From: Sambucus nigra
Taxonomy: Eukaryota > Streptophyta > Magnoliopsida > Dipsacales > Adoxaceae
DNA length: 64,000 bases
Direction of reading: 5' to 3'
Assembly (NCBI GenBank): GCA_949130495.1
Contig: OX422211.1
Span: forward strand, 448,580,719 to 448,644,718
Made by a program: the position numbers and the translations under genes. The notes below the pieces were generated by a model, which saw only the letters and a program-made list of their open reading frames with translations, was not told the DNA's origin and did no database searches. Numbering within the stretch: the stretch's first letter is position 1; each line of letters opens with the position of its first letter. Shown piece by piece: positions 44,332 to 55,100 of this stretch.

Positions 44332-44920
44332 ATCCCCCACATGAATGAAATTTGGAAGAATCAAATGAATATAGATGCAAACAGAGAGTTGTTCTAGGAA
44401 AAAAACATTGCATCGAAAAAGATAGCTTGTGGCTTTGAATCTTTCCTAGTGAGAAGCTATCGAGCTTACTAGCCAATCAATGAACTTGATGTCCTAAATT
44501 GATCGACCATTTGTGTAAACTGAGACAATAGTATTCACACAATGTCTTTCCAACCTTATTGGTTCTCATTGTAGAGTCCATTTTGGCCTTGGACACCTCC
44601 TAGTTTCATGAGTGTGCTAGATAAATAGCCTTCATTATTCTCATAGAAGCGACCCCTTCTCACTCACATAGGTGATTTCTATAAAGAGTATCCTGCTACT
44701 ACCCCACTTGACCTATACAGTCAAGATATAGAAATCATTAAAAACATAGTTTATCCTTATACACGCGACAATTTGTGCACTGACTCATCTTCGAAATGGG
44801 AGGAAGTAATTAAAATATTACTTCTCAGTGCAAATTTCGTCATCATAATTAGGTTGTCCCTTTGAACCTATTTCTTGGGATCTCCTGTCATTTAGGTTGG
44901 GTTTCTATTAAGATGACTCT
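44332..44920 (-). other. Copia 3' untranslated part with polypurine tract
   Basis: Non-coding sequence between the end of RNase H and the 3' LTR. On - the last bases CATGTGGGGGAT are the polypurine tract. Confidence 0.75.
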
Positions 44921-45720
44921 TTAGAATTTTACAGGCTTTAAGACCATTCCACGTGATGAACTTTCAACTTTCTCTCCACTTATACCTTTAGTTAGTGGAT
45001 CCGCAATATTTTCCTTTGACTTTACATAGTTAACATAAATAATTCCATTTTGAGAGCAATTGTCTAACGGTTTGGTGTCGACGACGTATATGTCGTGATT
45101 TACCGTTATAGTTATCATTTTCAGCCCTAGCAATTGCCGATTGACTATCACAATGTATTATGATAGGTGGCACGGGCTTTAACCATATTGGAATATCCTC
45201 TAAGAAGTTTCTAAGCCATTCAGCCTCTTCCCTAGCTTTATCTAAAGAAATAAATTCAGATTCCATCGTGGATCTCGCAATACATGTTTTCTTAGAGGAT
45301 TTCCAAGATACGGCTACACCTCCAAGGGTAAATACATATCCACTTGTGGATTTCGAATCATTTAAGTCAGATATCCAATTTTCATCGCTATAACCTTCAA
45401 GTACAGCTGGATATCGTTCGTAGTGCAACCCATCCCCCAAAGAGTATCGAAGATATCGAAGAACTCTTATCAAGGCTTTCCAATGATCTTTCCCGGGATT
45501 ACTCGTATATCGATTGAGCTTACTAATCGAGTATGCTATATCAGGTCAAGTACAGTTTGATAAATACATCAAACTTCCAATAATACGAGAATACTCTAAT
45601 TGAGATATGCCTTCACCTTTATTTTTAAGGAGGTGGTGACTTAGATCTACAGGTGTTCTCACTGGACTTTGATCATATTTATTATACTTTTGAAGTATTT
45701 TTTCAACGTAATGCGATTGA
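44921..45720 (-). pseudogene. pol: RNase H domain, copia element
   Basis: On - [16 protein letters not shown] and [20 protein letters not shown] lead into [20 protein letters not shown] and [20 protein letters not shown]. The tail [20 protein letters not shown] lies in another frame (45,151 down). The Asp, Glu and Asp of Ty1/copia RNase H are present. A frame change near 45,060 separates the main part from the last 60 codons, and one stop lies before ALIRVLRY. Confidence 0.85.
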
Positions 45721-46988
45721 GATAAGCTAATTCCTTAAGAGGTTCTAATAATTTTAATTCCTAGGATGACATCTGCCAATTCCATGTCCTTCATTTCAAA
45801 TCTACTAGTCAACATTTGTTTAGTAGAATTGATAACATTATTATTATTACCCATTATTAGCATATCATCTACATATAGACATACAATCACATGTCCCGCT
45901 TGAGTGCTTTTGATGTAAACACATTTGTCACACTTATTTATTTTGAAAAGATTTGACTTCATAACATTGTAAAAATTTTCATGCTATTGCTTAGGTGCTT
46001 GTTTCAACCCATATAATGACTTCACAAGTTTACATACTTTCCTTTCATTTCCAGGAGATCTAAAACCTTTCGGTTGTTCCATATATATTTCTTCATCTAA
46101 TTCACCATTCAAAAATGCCATTTTAACATCCATTTGGTGTATTTCCAATTTATCTATTGCTGCAATTGAAATTGACATTCTAATGGATGTAATCCTTGTA
46201 ACAGGTGAATAGGTGTCGAAATAATCTATTCCCTCTTTTTGCTTGTATCCTTTAGCTGTAAGTCTAGACTTATCTTTATCAGTGGTTCCATCAGCTTTCA
46301 TTTTCCGTTTGAATATCCATTTACACCCTAACGGTTTTGTCCCTGGTGGTAGGTCCACCAGTTCCCATGTATGATTTTGCAAAATGGATTTAATTTCACT
46401 ATTGATAGCTTCTTTCCAATATGAGGCTTCCAGAGTGGATAGAGCTTCTTTTACCGTTTGAGGTTCACTTTCTAACACATATGTTAGAAAATTTGGAACG
46501 AAAGATTTTGAAATCTTAGCTCTTTTGCTACGTCTAGGTTCTTCCTCAATAATATTTCGAGGTTCACCATTTGTAACTTCAAGCATTCTTTTGTTAAAAG
46601 TTGTTTCTTGTGTATTTTTACAAGTAAAGATATTTTCAAAGAATGATGTATTCCTAGATTCTATGATTGTGTTTTCATGAATTTCAGGAATGTCAGACTT
46701 ATGCACAAGAAACGGATATGCACTACTATTATGTGCATAACAAATGAATATGCAGTCAATAGTCTTTGGACCAATTTTCACCTTTTTAGGTTCAGGAATG
46801 AGTACTTTTGCAAGATACCCCCACACTTTTAAGTACTTGTAGGAAGGCTTGCGTCCTTTCCACAACTCATAGGGTATCTTATTTGTTTTCTTATGAATCA
46901 ATTTGTTGAGAATATAATTAGCTGAAAGCAGTGCTTCCCGCGACATGTTTTGGGGTAATCCCAAACTTATTAATAATGCATTCATCAT
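45721..46988 (-). pseudogene. pol: Reverse transcriptase domain and linker, copia element
   Basis: After the integrase linker (PRRSKRAKISKSFVPNF) the RT begins with ASYWKEAINSEIKSIL and WELVDLPPGTKPLGCKWIF. It continues through YFDTYSPVTRITSIRM, MDVKMAFLNGELDEEIYM and LYGLKQAPKQ. After a stop (45,983) CLYVDDMLIMGNNNN holds the catalytic YVDD. All core motifs of plant copia RT are intact, broken only by single stops. Confidence 0.92.
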
Positions 46989-47000
46989 TTCTTTTAAAGT

Positions 47001-47530
47001 TCAGTTTTTACGTTCCGCAATCCCATTTGATTGAGGAGAGTAAGGTGCGGTAGTTTGGTGAATAATACCATTTTCTAAACATATTTTCTTAAAAGGATAT
47101 TCGTATTCACCACCTCTATCTCTTCTTAATTCTTTAATCTTTTTACCAAGTTGATTCTCAACTTCTATCTTGTATTGCTTAAAATCTTCAATTGCTTCAT
47201 CTCTGCTTCTTAAAAGATAGACATAGCAATATTTAGTGCAATCATCCACAAAGGTAATAAAGTACTTTTTCCCATCTCTAGTTTGACCAAATTTTAAATC
47301 ACATATATCGGTGTGAATTAAATCTAAAGGTTCAATATTCCTTTCAATTGAATGGAAAGGTGTTTTAGTTAATTTATCTTCTACACACGTTTCACATTTG
47401 TGACTTGTATGAATGCTAAGTTTAGGAATTAATTCTAAGTGAATTAATTTACTTAAAGTATTATAATTAACATGTCCAACTCTACCATGGCACATATCAA
47501 TAGACTCAAGCATATAAGCAGAAGATATCA

Positions 47531-47617
<87 letters not shown>

Positions 47618-47663
47618 CACTGCTACTTTTAGGTACAACAGTCATGACGTTCAATTTGAACAT
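47001..47663 (-). pseudogene. pol: Integrase, copia element, with long Asn run
   Basis: It has the zinc-binding end (CHGRVGHVNYNTL, then HKCETCVEDK) and the catalytic residues in DLIHTDICDLKFGQTRDGKK (first Asp), LRRDRGGEYEYPF (second Asp) and SPQSNGIAERKN (Glu). Just before the zinc end, a repeat gives about 29 Asn in a row. A stop separates it from the following linker and RT in the same frame. The 53-bp duplication before it moves it out of frame with the protease. Confidence 0.92.
47530..47617. repeat. (ATT)n microsatellite, about 29 units, inside pol
   Basis: An unbroken ATT run on + (AAT on -) of about 88 bases. Read on - it encodes poly-Asn directly before the integrase zinc domain. 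Confidence 0.97.
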
Positions 47664-47722
47664 CTATTATCACTGCTACTTTTAGGTACAACAGTCATGA
47701 CGTTCAATTTGAACATCCCATC
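47617..47722. repeat. 53-bp tandem duplication next to the microsatellite
   Basis: The sequence starting tcactgctacttttaggtac (47,617) recurs starting at 47,670, including acagtcatgacgttcaattt. The step of 53 bases is not a multiple of three, so it shifts the pol frame. Confidence 0.95.
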
Positions 47723-47731
47723 ACACATATA

Positions 47732-48050
47732 TCATTTCCCTACATACATTCCATCTTTACTTAGTATAAATTTGTCTCCAACAAAGATTAGCTTAAATCC
47801 TTTCTTACTTAGCACGGAACCGAAAATAAGGTTCTTTCTGATGTCAGACACATGTAATACATAGTTGAGTGCAAGATGCTTCCCCAAAGTCATTTTCAAC
47901 ACTACTTTGCCTTTACCTTCAACCTTCAAGGTGGAGGAGTTTCCCATGAATAATTGTTTTCCGTTTGCAATTGGTTGGTAGGTTGTGAACATACTTTTAT
48001 CGGAACATACATGGTGTGTAGTGCCGCTATCAACCCACCACTTCTTTCAT
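47732..48050 (-). pseudogene. pol: Protease domain, copia element
   Basis: On - WWVDSGTTHHVCSDKSMFTT holds the active-site D-S-G. It is followed by GKVVLKMTLGKHLALNYVLH and RKNLIFGSVLSKKGFKLIF, the normal copia protease order. The frame is open to 47,732. It is offset by one base from gag, where reading ends KEVVG instead of running into WWVDSG. Confidence 0.85.
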
Positions 48051-49049
48051 ATTACACACCAAATTTACTACAGATACAACTGTAGAGAGAGAAACATTGG
48101 AACCATCGTCGGATAATGCATCAACTTCTGTCATGATGGCTTGTGGTGCTTCCTTCTTGAAGTTGTCTTGTTTTTTCAGCTTGTGACAATCCTTGGCCTT
48201 ATGACCTTCTTTGTTGCAATTAAAACATTTTTCTTTAAACTTCTTAGCACCGCCTTGTTGACTTGTGCCTTCATTTTTATGCTTCCTCTTTTTATTGAAT
48301 TTTTGTCCATTCTCAATAATATTTGCTTTTGCAGACATAGCATGGTTACCATTTTTCTTTTCAGATTTATGATTATCTTCTTCTATCCTTAACCGAACAA
48401 TTAAATCTTCAAGTCCCATTTCTTTTCGTTTACGCTTCAAATAATTTTTGAATTCCTTCCAAGAAGGAGGTGATTTTTCAATTACCGTAGCAACTTGAAA
48501 TGTTTCACTTATGACCATATTTTCAGCAAGTATTTCATGAAAAATTAATTGAAGCTCTTGTACTTGGCTTATGACAGTCTTTGAATCAACCATTTTATAC
48601 TCGAGAAATCTACCGACCACGAATTTTTTCATACCGGTATCCTCGATTTTATATTTTTTATCCAAAGACTCCCATAACAATTTAGCGGTTATGATTGGAC
48701 TATATACATTATAAAGTGTATTGTCCAATCCATTAAGGATATAGTTTTTGCAAATAAAATCTGAATGTTTCCATGCTTCTACAACTAGCAAAATTGTCTT
48801 ATCCGTTTCATTTTCATTAACCACAGGAGCATCTTCGTTAATAAACCTCGTAAGATTAATGGTAGTTAAATAGAATAACATCTTTTGTTGCCAACGTTTG
48901 AAATCAGTACCATTAAACTTTTTGGGTTTGTCTCCATGAGTTAAATGAGTCGGAACGGTAGTAGGAATACTAACCGCCACATCGTTCTGAGGAACAGTCA
49001 TCACATTTTCAGAGGATTCAGTTGCCATTATTCTGTTATTGAATAACAC
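48030..49049 (-). CDS. gag: Gag, copia element
   Basis: An open frame of 339 residues. MATESSENVMTVPQNDVAVS (starting at 49,028; an in-frame ATG eight codons upstream gives 49,049) leads to KPKKFNGTDFKRWQQKMLFY, the UBN2-type Gag start. A basic linker and a zinc knuckle CFNCNKEGHKAKDC (C-x2-C-x4-H-x4-C) follow near residue 280. This is the full length usual for plant copia Gag and has no internal stop. It would form the particle and bind RNA. Confidence 0.9.
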   Translation of the reverse strand: MLFNNRIMATESSENVMTVPQNDVAVSIPTTVPTHLTHGDKPKKFNGTDFKRWQQKMLFYLTTINLTRFINEDAPVVNENETDKTILLVVEAWKHSDFICKNYILNGLDNTLYNVYSPIITAKLLWESLDKKYKIEDTGMKKFVVGRFLEYKMVDSKTVISQVQELQLIFHEILAENMVISETFQVATVIEKSPPSWKEFKNYLKRKRKEMGLEDLIVRLRIEEDNHKSEKKNGNHAMSAKANIIENGQKFNKKRKHKNEGTSQQGGAKKFKEKCFNCNKEGHKAKDCHKLKKQDNFKKEAPQAIMTEVDALSDDGSNVSLSTVVSVVNLVCNMKEVVG

Positions 49050-49217
49050 AAAATCAATTTATGAAATGTATATAAAAATTGTATGAAAAATAGATATTCA
49101 ATGTAAACACGTTTTAGTATGTATATAAAATAGGCAAAATTACCAATGTAATTTTAATCAAGAAAATTTTATTTATTAAAGGCACAAAAATACATAAGTA
49201 TTCTGTCTTAAGATATT

Positions 49218-50308
49218 TGTTTACCGGATTACGAAAAATTAATATATATATCACTAAATAAATAAATAGTAATTAAAATTAGTTAATTAATTACTCTAGA
49301 AAAACATAATAGTAAAGGGAGATAAGAAGAACATACAGTTTGTGATTGAAACAATCACTTGTAGAATTTTGATCGAGTCAAAAGTTGAACTATCTCTCCT
49401 TAAGACATAATACGTTCCCACTACGGTGCTGATGGCAAATTCAATGGGCGTCTACCTCCCGGGATGAAATGGTCAACGACTGTTGCAAGAAGCACTTCAG
49501 TGCAACACACGAACCAATAATGGCGAGTAACTCTCAAGCAGTAAGAAGGGAACAAGGACAGTAGTAGGGAATTCAGGTAGATTTTCTAATCTTTTAAATG
49601 GACTGCATATGGTCCTTTTTATAAGTGGTGAAGGGCTGCAACTCATGACTTTTCCCGAAAAGATATGACTGTTTATATAGTCGCATCTCTCTAATAAATC
49701 AACTTAACATTTTAATTAATTAATTAAAAAATGACAGCATTTTTAAATAAATAATTATTGCGGAAAATAATTAATCCATAATTAATCCAGATTTTTTGGT
49801 TCAGAAAATAAATTTTAAATCCCAAAGGGCAATTAAAATCTGTCCAAAAAAATTAATAGTTGCTCAAGAACGACCCACGACCCGGACCCGGGAATGGGTC
49901 GAGCTAGACAGACGGCGACGGTGTGCGCGTGCATGTGGGCTTTTGGCCCAAGCTTAACACATGCATAGTGTAGGCCATCTCCCCTTCAAAGAGTTGAGAT
50001 AGCCCAAGGCATCCAAGCCTTAGTTCCATAACTTGGGTATATTAACTCCAAGTATTTCTACCACTTTTTCAATGTGGGACAAACCCATTTAACTATGTTA
50101 CACCATCTAGCTTAAACTCAAACGGGTCACTTTAAGTCCAAATTATTCATTCATTGCTTCACTATTTTGAACAAGTTAGTATACCAAATTAACCTCCTTG
50201 CTACAAGGAACGCATTGGTACTAAGACACATCACTTTTAACATATGTCTTAATTAAAATTGACTCTAAAGTTTGACCAAATATCTGGCATTTTATAAAAT
50301 ATATAATA
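49218..50308 (-). repeat. 5' LTR of the copia element
   Basis: It matches 43,273-44,331 and is 1,091 bp long. On - its first bases are TATTATATATTTTATA where the 3' LTR has TGTTGTATATTTTATG, so its own terminal TG has mutated. No clear tRNA-iMet primer site follows its inner end. Confidence 0.88.
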
Positions 50309-50313
50309 AGGTG

Positions 50314-51460
50314 TTCATATATTCATCCCAAATCTATGAACGTAAATGATCAGGGAAACAACAAAGAAAAACTCTTTGTCAAAGAAGACATTTCCATTGG
50401 CACATGTGAGAGTACTATTACTGTGAATATGAGCCTACCACAAAACCTGGTGAGGGCGAAATGGGAATAGAGTATAGGAATATTATCATGAGTCATGTAT
50501 ATTATCAGCGAAAGGCTATGAAGGGAAATGATGTGGACACGCTTTTAAAGGAAGGCTATGTTCCTGATACATACAGGAATATAATTTTTTTTAGTACCAT
50601 GTCGGAGTGTGACTATAAGTCTGCCTCATAGGCAGGTGAGGGTGAAATGGGAATTGAGGACATGAACATTATCACGAGTCATTCATATTTTCAGCAAAAA
50701 CAAGAGTAAACTCAGATGAAGGTCGACCAAAAACAAGAGTAAACTCAGATCCCCTAACTAAAGCCACTCCAAAACCACCTGCTCCACATTGCAAAAGTTT
50801 CTCCACCGTCGGACACTCACCCACTGTTATGTCTCGGCTGCTAGATAATGTTTGTTTTCTATGTACTTTTAATTCTTTTTTTTCTGTAGAGATTTCATTC
50901 TTTCATACGACATTAGTTTGTGGTCCCATATGGAGATTTTTTGCTTCATTGTTTTCCATTCATACATTCATTATACAATTGTTGAGTTGCACTTTTTCTT
51001 ATTTTAATGTCTGATTTAATTAAGTAAGTATTTCTATTTTATGATTTTATAGAATTTTTTTATAATTGAAATCAAAAGATTCTAATTTATGGTTTAATTT
51101 TTTTGTAATGCAATATTATTGTTCAATTGAGGTCACACCATACACTTAATTATTTTGAGGAAGATTGAATAAATTTAGTGCTTGCATTCTACATAATTTT
51201 CCAACTCGGGGTTTATTGTTTAATTGTTAATAATGAATTTGAAAAAGTAAAAATTTGGACAAAAAAAAGAATGAAAAAGCAACAAGCTACATAATAAGTT
51301 AATTGGCTGAAGCATAATAATAATTATGATAATAATAATTATAATAATAATAATAATAATACAAAAATTTGTTTAGAATAATAAATATGATTTATTTATG
51401 AATTTATAATCACAATATCTTTATCTATGAGGCGTCATTTCAGCATCCTGCCCTGGGCAA
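50314..51460 (+). other. Decayed sequence with a duplicated ~65-bp segment
   Basis: Between 50,450 and 50,515 and again between 50,638 and 50,700 the phrase gtgagggYgaaatgggaatWgag...gaaYattatcaYgagtcat returns, each copy ending attttcag or attatcag. They look like two copies of an exon end or a diverged tandem repeat. After 50,830 the sequence is AT-rich with (AAT)n at 51,318-51,360. No gene product is recognised. Confidence 0.45.
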
Positions 51461-51510
51461 GCAACCCAACTAGAAAAATGGTTATCTTCTAAATTGTCCC
51501 AGCAATCACC

Positions 51511-51636
51511 GAAAAGTTGCTGCCATATGTTGCTCAGGTATTGACCGATGTGATAGCTACTGAAGAGGCTGGTTTTGTGAAGGGGGTGACAACGTATATG
51601 GTCATGGATGACTTGGTGGTTACCCCACGTATATGG
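51511..51636 (+). pseudogene. DUF674 gene fragment
   Basis: On + it reads KLLPYVAQVLTDVIATEEAG and then FVKGVTTYMVMDDLVVTP. GFVKGxxTYMVxDDLxVxP is the signature of plant DUF674 proteins. Expected sequence stops abruptly after VTP, and a 14-base phrase (acgtatatggtcat) occurs on both sides, suggesting a small rearrangement. It lies some 230 bases before the Helitron end and may be captured host sequence. Confidence 0.65.
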
Positions 51637-51866
51637 TCATTAGAACATTACTTTTTTTTCTAAAAAAGATACATATTTTAAATTTAAATGTCATAAATTT
51701 GCAGGAGCACAGTAATTGAGATCAAGGATTGACGGAGCACAAGGAAGCTTAGAGTGCTCAACAATGTTTCGTATTTCAATAAGCATTATGTTTTAGTTTT
51801 TCGTTAAGACAACACATTGACGGAAAAAAACTTTAAGTGCATATTTTGTAATTTTTTAATCGAACG

Positions 51867-51894
51867 CCCGCGCATCGCGCGGGTTACATACTAG
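51867..51894 (+). mobile_element. Helitron 3' terminus
   Basis: A perfect 7-bp stem CCCGCGC/GCGCGGG with loop ATC (51,867-51,883) is followed by seven bases and CTAG, then T. A GC-rich hairpin shortly before CTRR at a T is the diagnostic Helitron 3' end. The 5' end (TC after a host A) could not be located, so the element's extent is unknown; no Rep/helicase frame is nearby. Confidence 0.8.
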
Positions 51895-53265
51895 TTTTAT
51901 CGATACAGGTAGTCATTTACAATTAAAGACAAGTGAATATCCTACTTTTCCCATTTGATGTGGTAATTGTGCATAATAACTGAACATAATTTTAATTAAG
52001 GTCTTAGATTTTAATATATATTAATAATCTAATTGAGACGATTCACATAAGTTTATGTATATAAGTTTTGAGGATTCTTATGAGAATTTAGAGTTTTTGG
52101 ATGTTTGAACCCTAAACTTTGGTTAATGACTATATTTAGTTTTTCATTACAAAATAGTAAATGGCCTAAAAAAAAATTAAAAATTTATAGACATGTAAAT
52201 ATAACTTTCACATTTGTGCTTTTGCAAAAAAAAATGTCTTGACCCTCAAAAAAATAAAATTTCGAATTGAAAGACTTAGTAATTGAAATTTGTGCTATCA
52301 TAAAGCCTATCTTTGAGGTCCAAAAGTGTTCATTTCTTGCATAATCTGATGTAAAATGAGATTCTAGAACTTTTCATGTGTTTGAGTTTTAAAAAAGGGT
52401 CATTTTAGGAAAGTTCAAAAAAAAAAATCCTACAAAAATTTAGCTCATTATATTGAAATTATAAGCTGTATGAATTAATAATTGATAATTAGCTTTATTT
52501 GATATTGAGTAAAATTTCGTACGAGTAAAATTGTGTTAATGGTTTAATTATAGGAACTAATATATTAAGTTGTGTAAATTCATATTTTGATGATAATGTA
52601 GAGATTGTAAAGAATGATTAGCTTAGATGATGATGCATTTTTTCTGCACGTGTAAGACTAGAATAATGTAATTTTGTATTATTTGAATTAGTTAATAAGA
52701 TCCTTAACGTGTGAGTTTACCTGGATGATTTATATTACAGACTATAGACTGTGATCTATTATTTGGAACTTTGTAGAAATGAATAAATCTAATTAATGAA
52801 AATTGGGAAAATACGGACCATTATATTTAAGCATAGCTTATATTTAATTCAAAGTTATAAATTATGGCCTTTAATTGATAACTCTTGTCTAGACAATGAA
52901 TAATTAAGGTGATGATGATGTTGAAAAACATTATATATATCTTGAGAATTAGACAAACATGAATTTAAGACACATAGTTAGGATACAAATTAAAATCCAA
53001 CTTTAGAAAATGCTAGATAAATAAAAAAACAAAATATTATTTTTATGGCGTGCCACCTATAGATTAATGGATCACGTGTGCGGTATGTCTAATAGAAATA
53101 TTTAAAGTGTAAGTTATACATATACATATATACATGTATACACACACACACACACACACGCACACGCACACGCACACACATATACGTAGGAGGGTACTTT
53201 AGATAAGATGGAGGCGTAACCCCTTTGAAGTATAGTAATGATAAGTTAATTAGCCAAAATCTTGG
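51895..53265. other. No gene seen
   Basis: Very AT-rich sequence. A (CA)n run at 53,140-53,180 (with CGCA interruptions) is the only distinct feature. Confidence 0.5.
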
Positions 53266-53269
53266 ATTA

Positions 53270-54325
53270 GTGATAGAACATGCAAACACAAACCTAATGA
53301 AGATAAGACTCAGTTTAACCTCCCAAATCTCTCGTGTATAACTCGAAAGGTAATAATGAACTTAGAAGTAACTTAGCTAGAGGGAGAGAGAAGTAAGCAC
53401 CCTAGATACACCTTGGTAGGCAGGCAAACACACTAAACACTCTCAAGAATCTCTGTCACGTATTAAAAGCTTCTTAATGAATGACAATGGTGGGTGAGCA
53501 AAACTCCTTGGATTGTAATAACTCTCTTTAATGTATATTATCTCTAGCAATAACTTCTGAACTCTCAAATAGATCATGCTCTCCTCAAGGGTGGTTGGGG
53601 TCCTTAAATAGCCCCCAAACCATCCCCGAGGCAACTCAGTCATTAAAGACTATGAAAGACATCGCTCATACTTTATGTCACAACATTAAACGCCCTATGC
53701 ACTAGTTGTCTCCATGCCATAAACATTAAATACCAAGACTTGCCTTTTACCTAACCACTGTGTGTTAGGGGGGCTATTGTCGCAGAGGTGGCTCACCAAC
53801 TGCCTGACATCCCCAAATACCATGATGGTTTACTCAAGTGTAGGTCTAACATTGTTAGCTGACTAGTGACATCACCTACAGTAGATGTGATATTAAGTAG
53901 ACGACTTTTTGGTTCACAACTCAACGCCCGATGGAACTTCGAGCTTCTCCGCCCGAGGTTCTACAGTCAATGTCCTTCGGTGTTTTACCAGGTGTATCTA
54001 AGATGGTCACGATAATTCACAATGGTACCTCACTTCTCAATCCTCCAAACCAGGTCCCTCTAAAGTTCCCACGGTGAGGTCATTCGACAGAGCATGAAAT
54101 CTCTCCCAGGCCCTGCCAAGCCGCGTCTCTCGCGAGTACCATTTGACCTCACACTAAAACTATTAATTATTCTCGTTGCATTATTACAACTGTTATAGCT
54201 TACAATCAATATAAACAAAGATACAATATGAGTAATACAACAAGCTAAAATACAAGTTGTCACGCTGAGCTGCCACGCTGAGATGCCACACCGAGCAGCC
54301 ACGCTGAGATGCCACGGTGCCTTAG
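53270..54325 (-). repeat. Probable 3' LTR of the second Tat element
   Basis: On - a TATA box (TATTTAAGGA, 53,601-53,610) in GGGGGC..GGACCCC context is followed by about 330 bases of non-coding leader. On - the bases just past the far end read TTTTTGGGGACTAAGG, a possible polypurine tract. It lies downstream of both pol and the antisense gene, as the 3' LTR does in the first Tat element. The exact ends and any target copy were not fixed. Confidence 0.45.
54258..54318 (+). repeat. 13-bp minisatellite
   Basis: Four to five units of ccacgctgagatg (with variants ctg and ccacaccgagcag) follow one another without gaps. Confidence 0.9.
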
Positions 54326-55100
54326 TCCCCAAAAACATTGTTGCTAATGTGGAATTACTTCTAATATCAAAATTACCTTCAAGCCCCCTCTACATTTGCC
54401 CCTTTGTGGAGAGAGTTGTTGGATCAAGAAATGTCTGCACGAAACTTCTCAAATCGATGAACCTTCTCTGCGTGAAAAAATTCTGGCCTCCATTCCTTCG
54501 CTAGAACCACAGTGTTATAATTTCCAGGAAAAAGAAAAATTCTCCCCGATGTACCTGAGCCGAAGCACTACGACTCGTTGGGGCTTTGACGAAGGGACAT
54601 CACCACTTTTTCCTTATACTGCGTTTCGACCGTTCTAGCTTTATTATTTGAACATCTCTCGAAAGGCGTGTTAACCTTCTCAAATACTCGTTCTGATTCT
54701 TGTTAAGTGAAATTATCCCTTATAATGATTCGCTATGTTCGAAAAAAATAGAAATTCTTCCCGATGTAGCTGAGTCACCATTTGAATGATGTTTGAACTT
54801 GTGGCAAGGGGACATCGTAGCTTTTTTTAACCGATGGGACATCTGTTCCGTTGGGAGTTATTAGATGTGTCTGACAAAAATTTTGGCGCCAAAACTTGAA
54901 CTTGCTGAAGAAGGCAACCCTTTATATTCCCCAAGTGTCACTTCGTAAATGACGTAGCACAGTCTTTTCAGCTCTCAAAACACTTCCCGAAGTGCCATGT
55001 GTTCATTTGAAATGATTATAGGCGGCCTTGCACGTGTGATCGTGGGAAACTCAAAAGACAATTTTAAAAGGTTTAAAAGGCTTCAAACGTATATTTTATT
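54326..55100. other. Upstream region of the antisense gene
   Basis: No domain seen. It ends in a TATA-like tract (gtatattttattt, 55,089-55,101) and a CT-rich leader (cccttctctttccttcttctt), as in a plant core promoter. Confidence 0.45.

Larger units (their letters stand above)
43268..50313 (-). mobile_element. Ty1/copia element, nearly complete, with target duplication
   Basis: Identical 5-bp flanks aggtg (43,268-43,272 and 50,309-50,313) bound two LTRs (43,273-44,331 and 49,218-50,308). On - the order gag, protease, integrase, RT, RNase H is that of Ty1/copia. Only a few stops and frame changes were seen: at the gag-protease junction, a 53-bp duplication, stops after integrase and inside RT, and one near the end of RNase H. 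It is the youngest-looking large element here. It was inserted between 43,267 and 50,314. Confidence 0.93.

Noticed and set aside
47472..47864. Open frame on + with a poly-Ile run
   Set aside because: It is the complement of the (ATT)n repeat within copia pol on -, which has clear integrase motifs.
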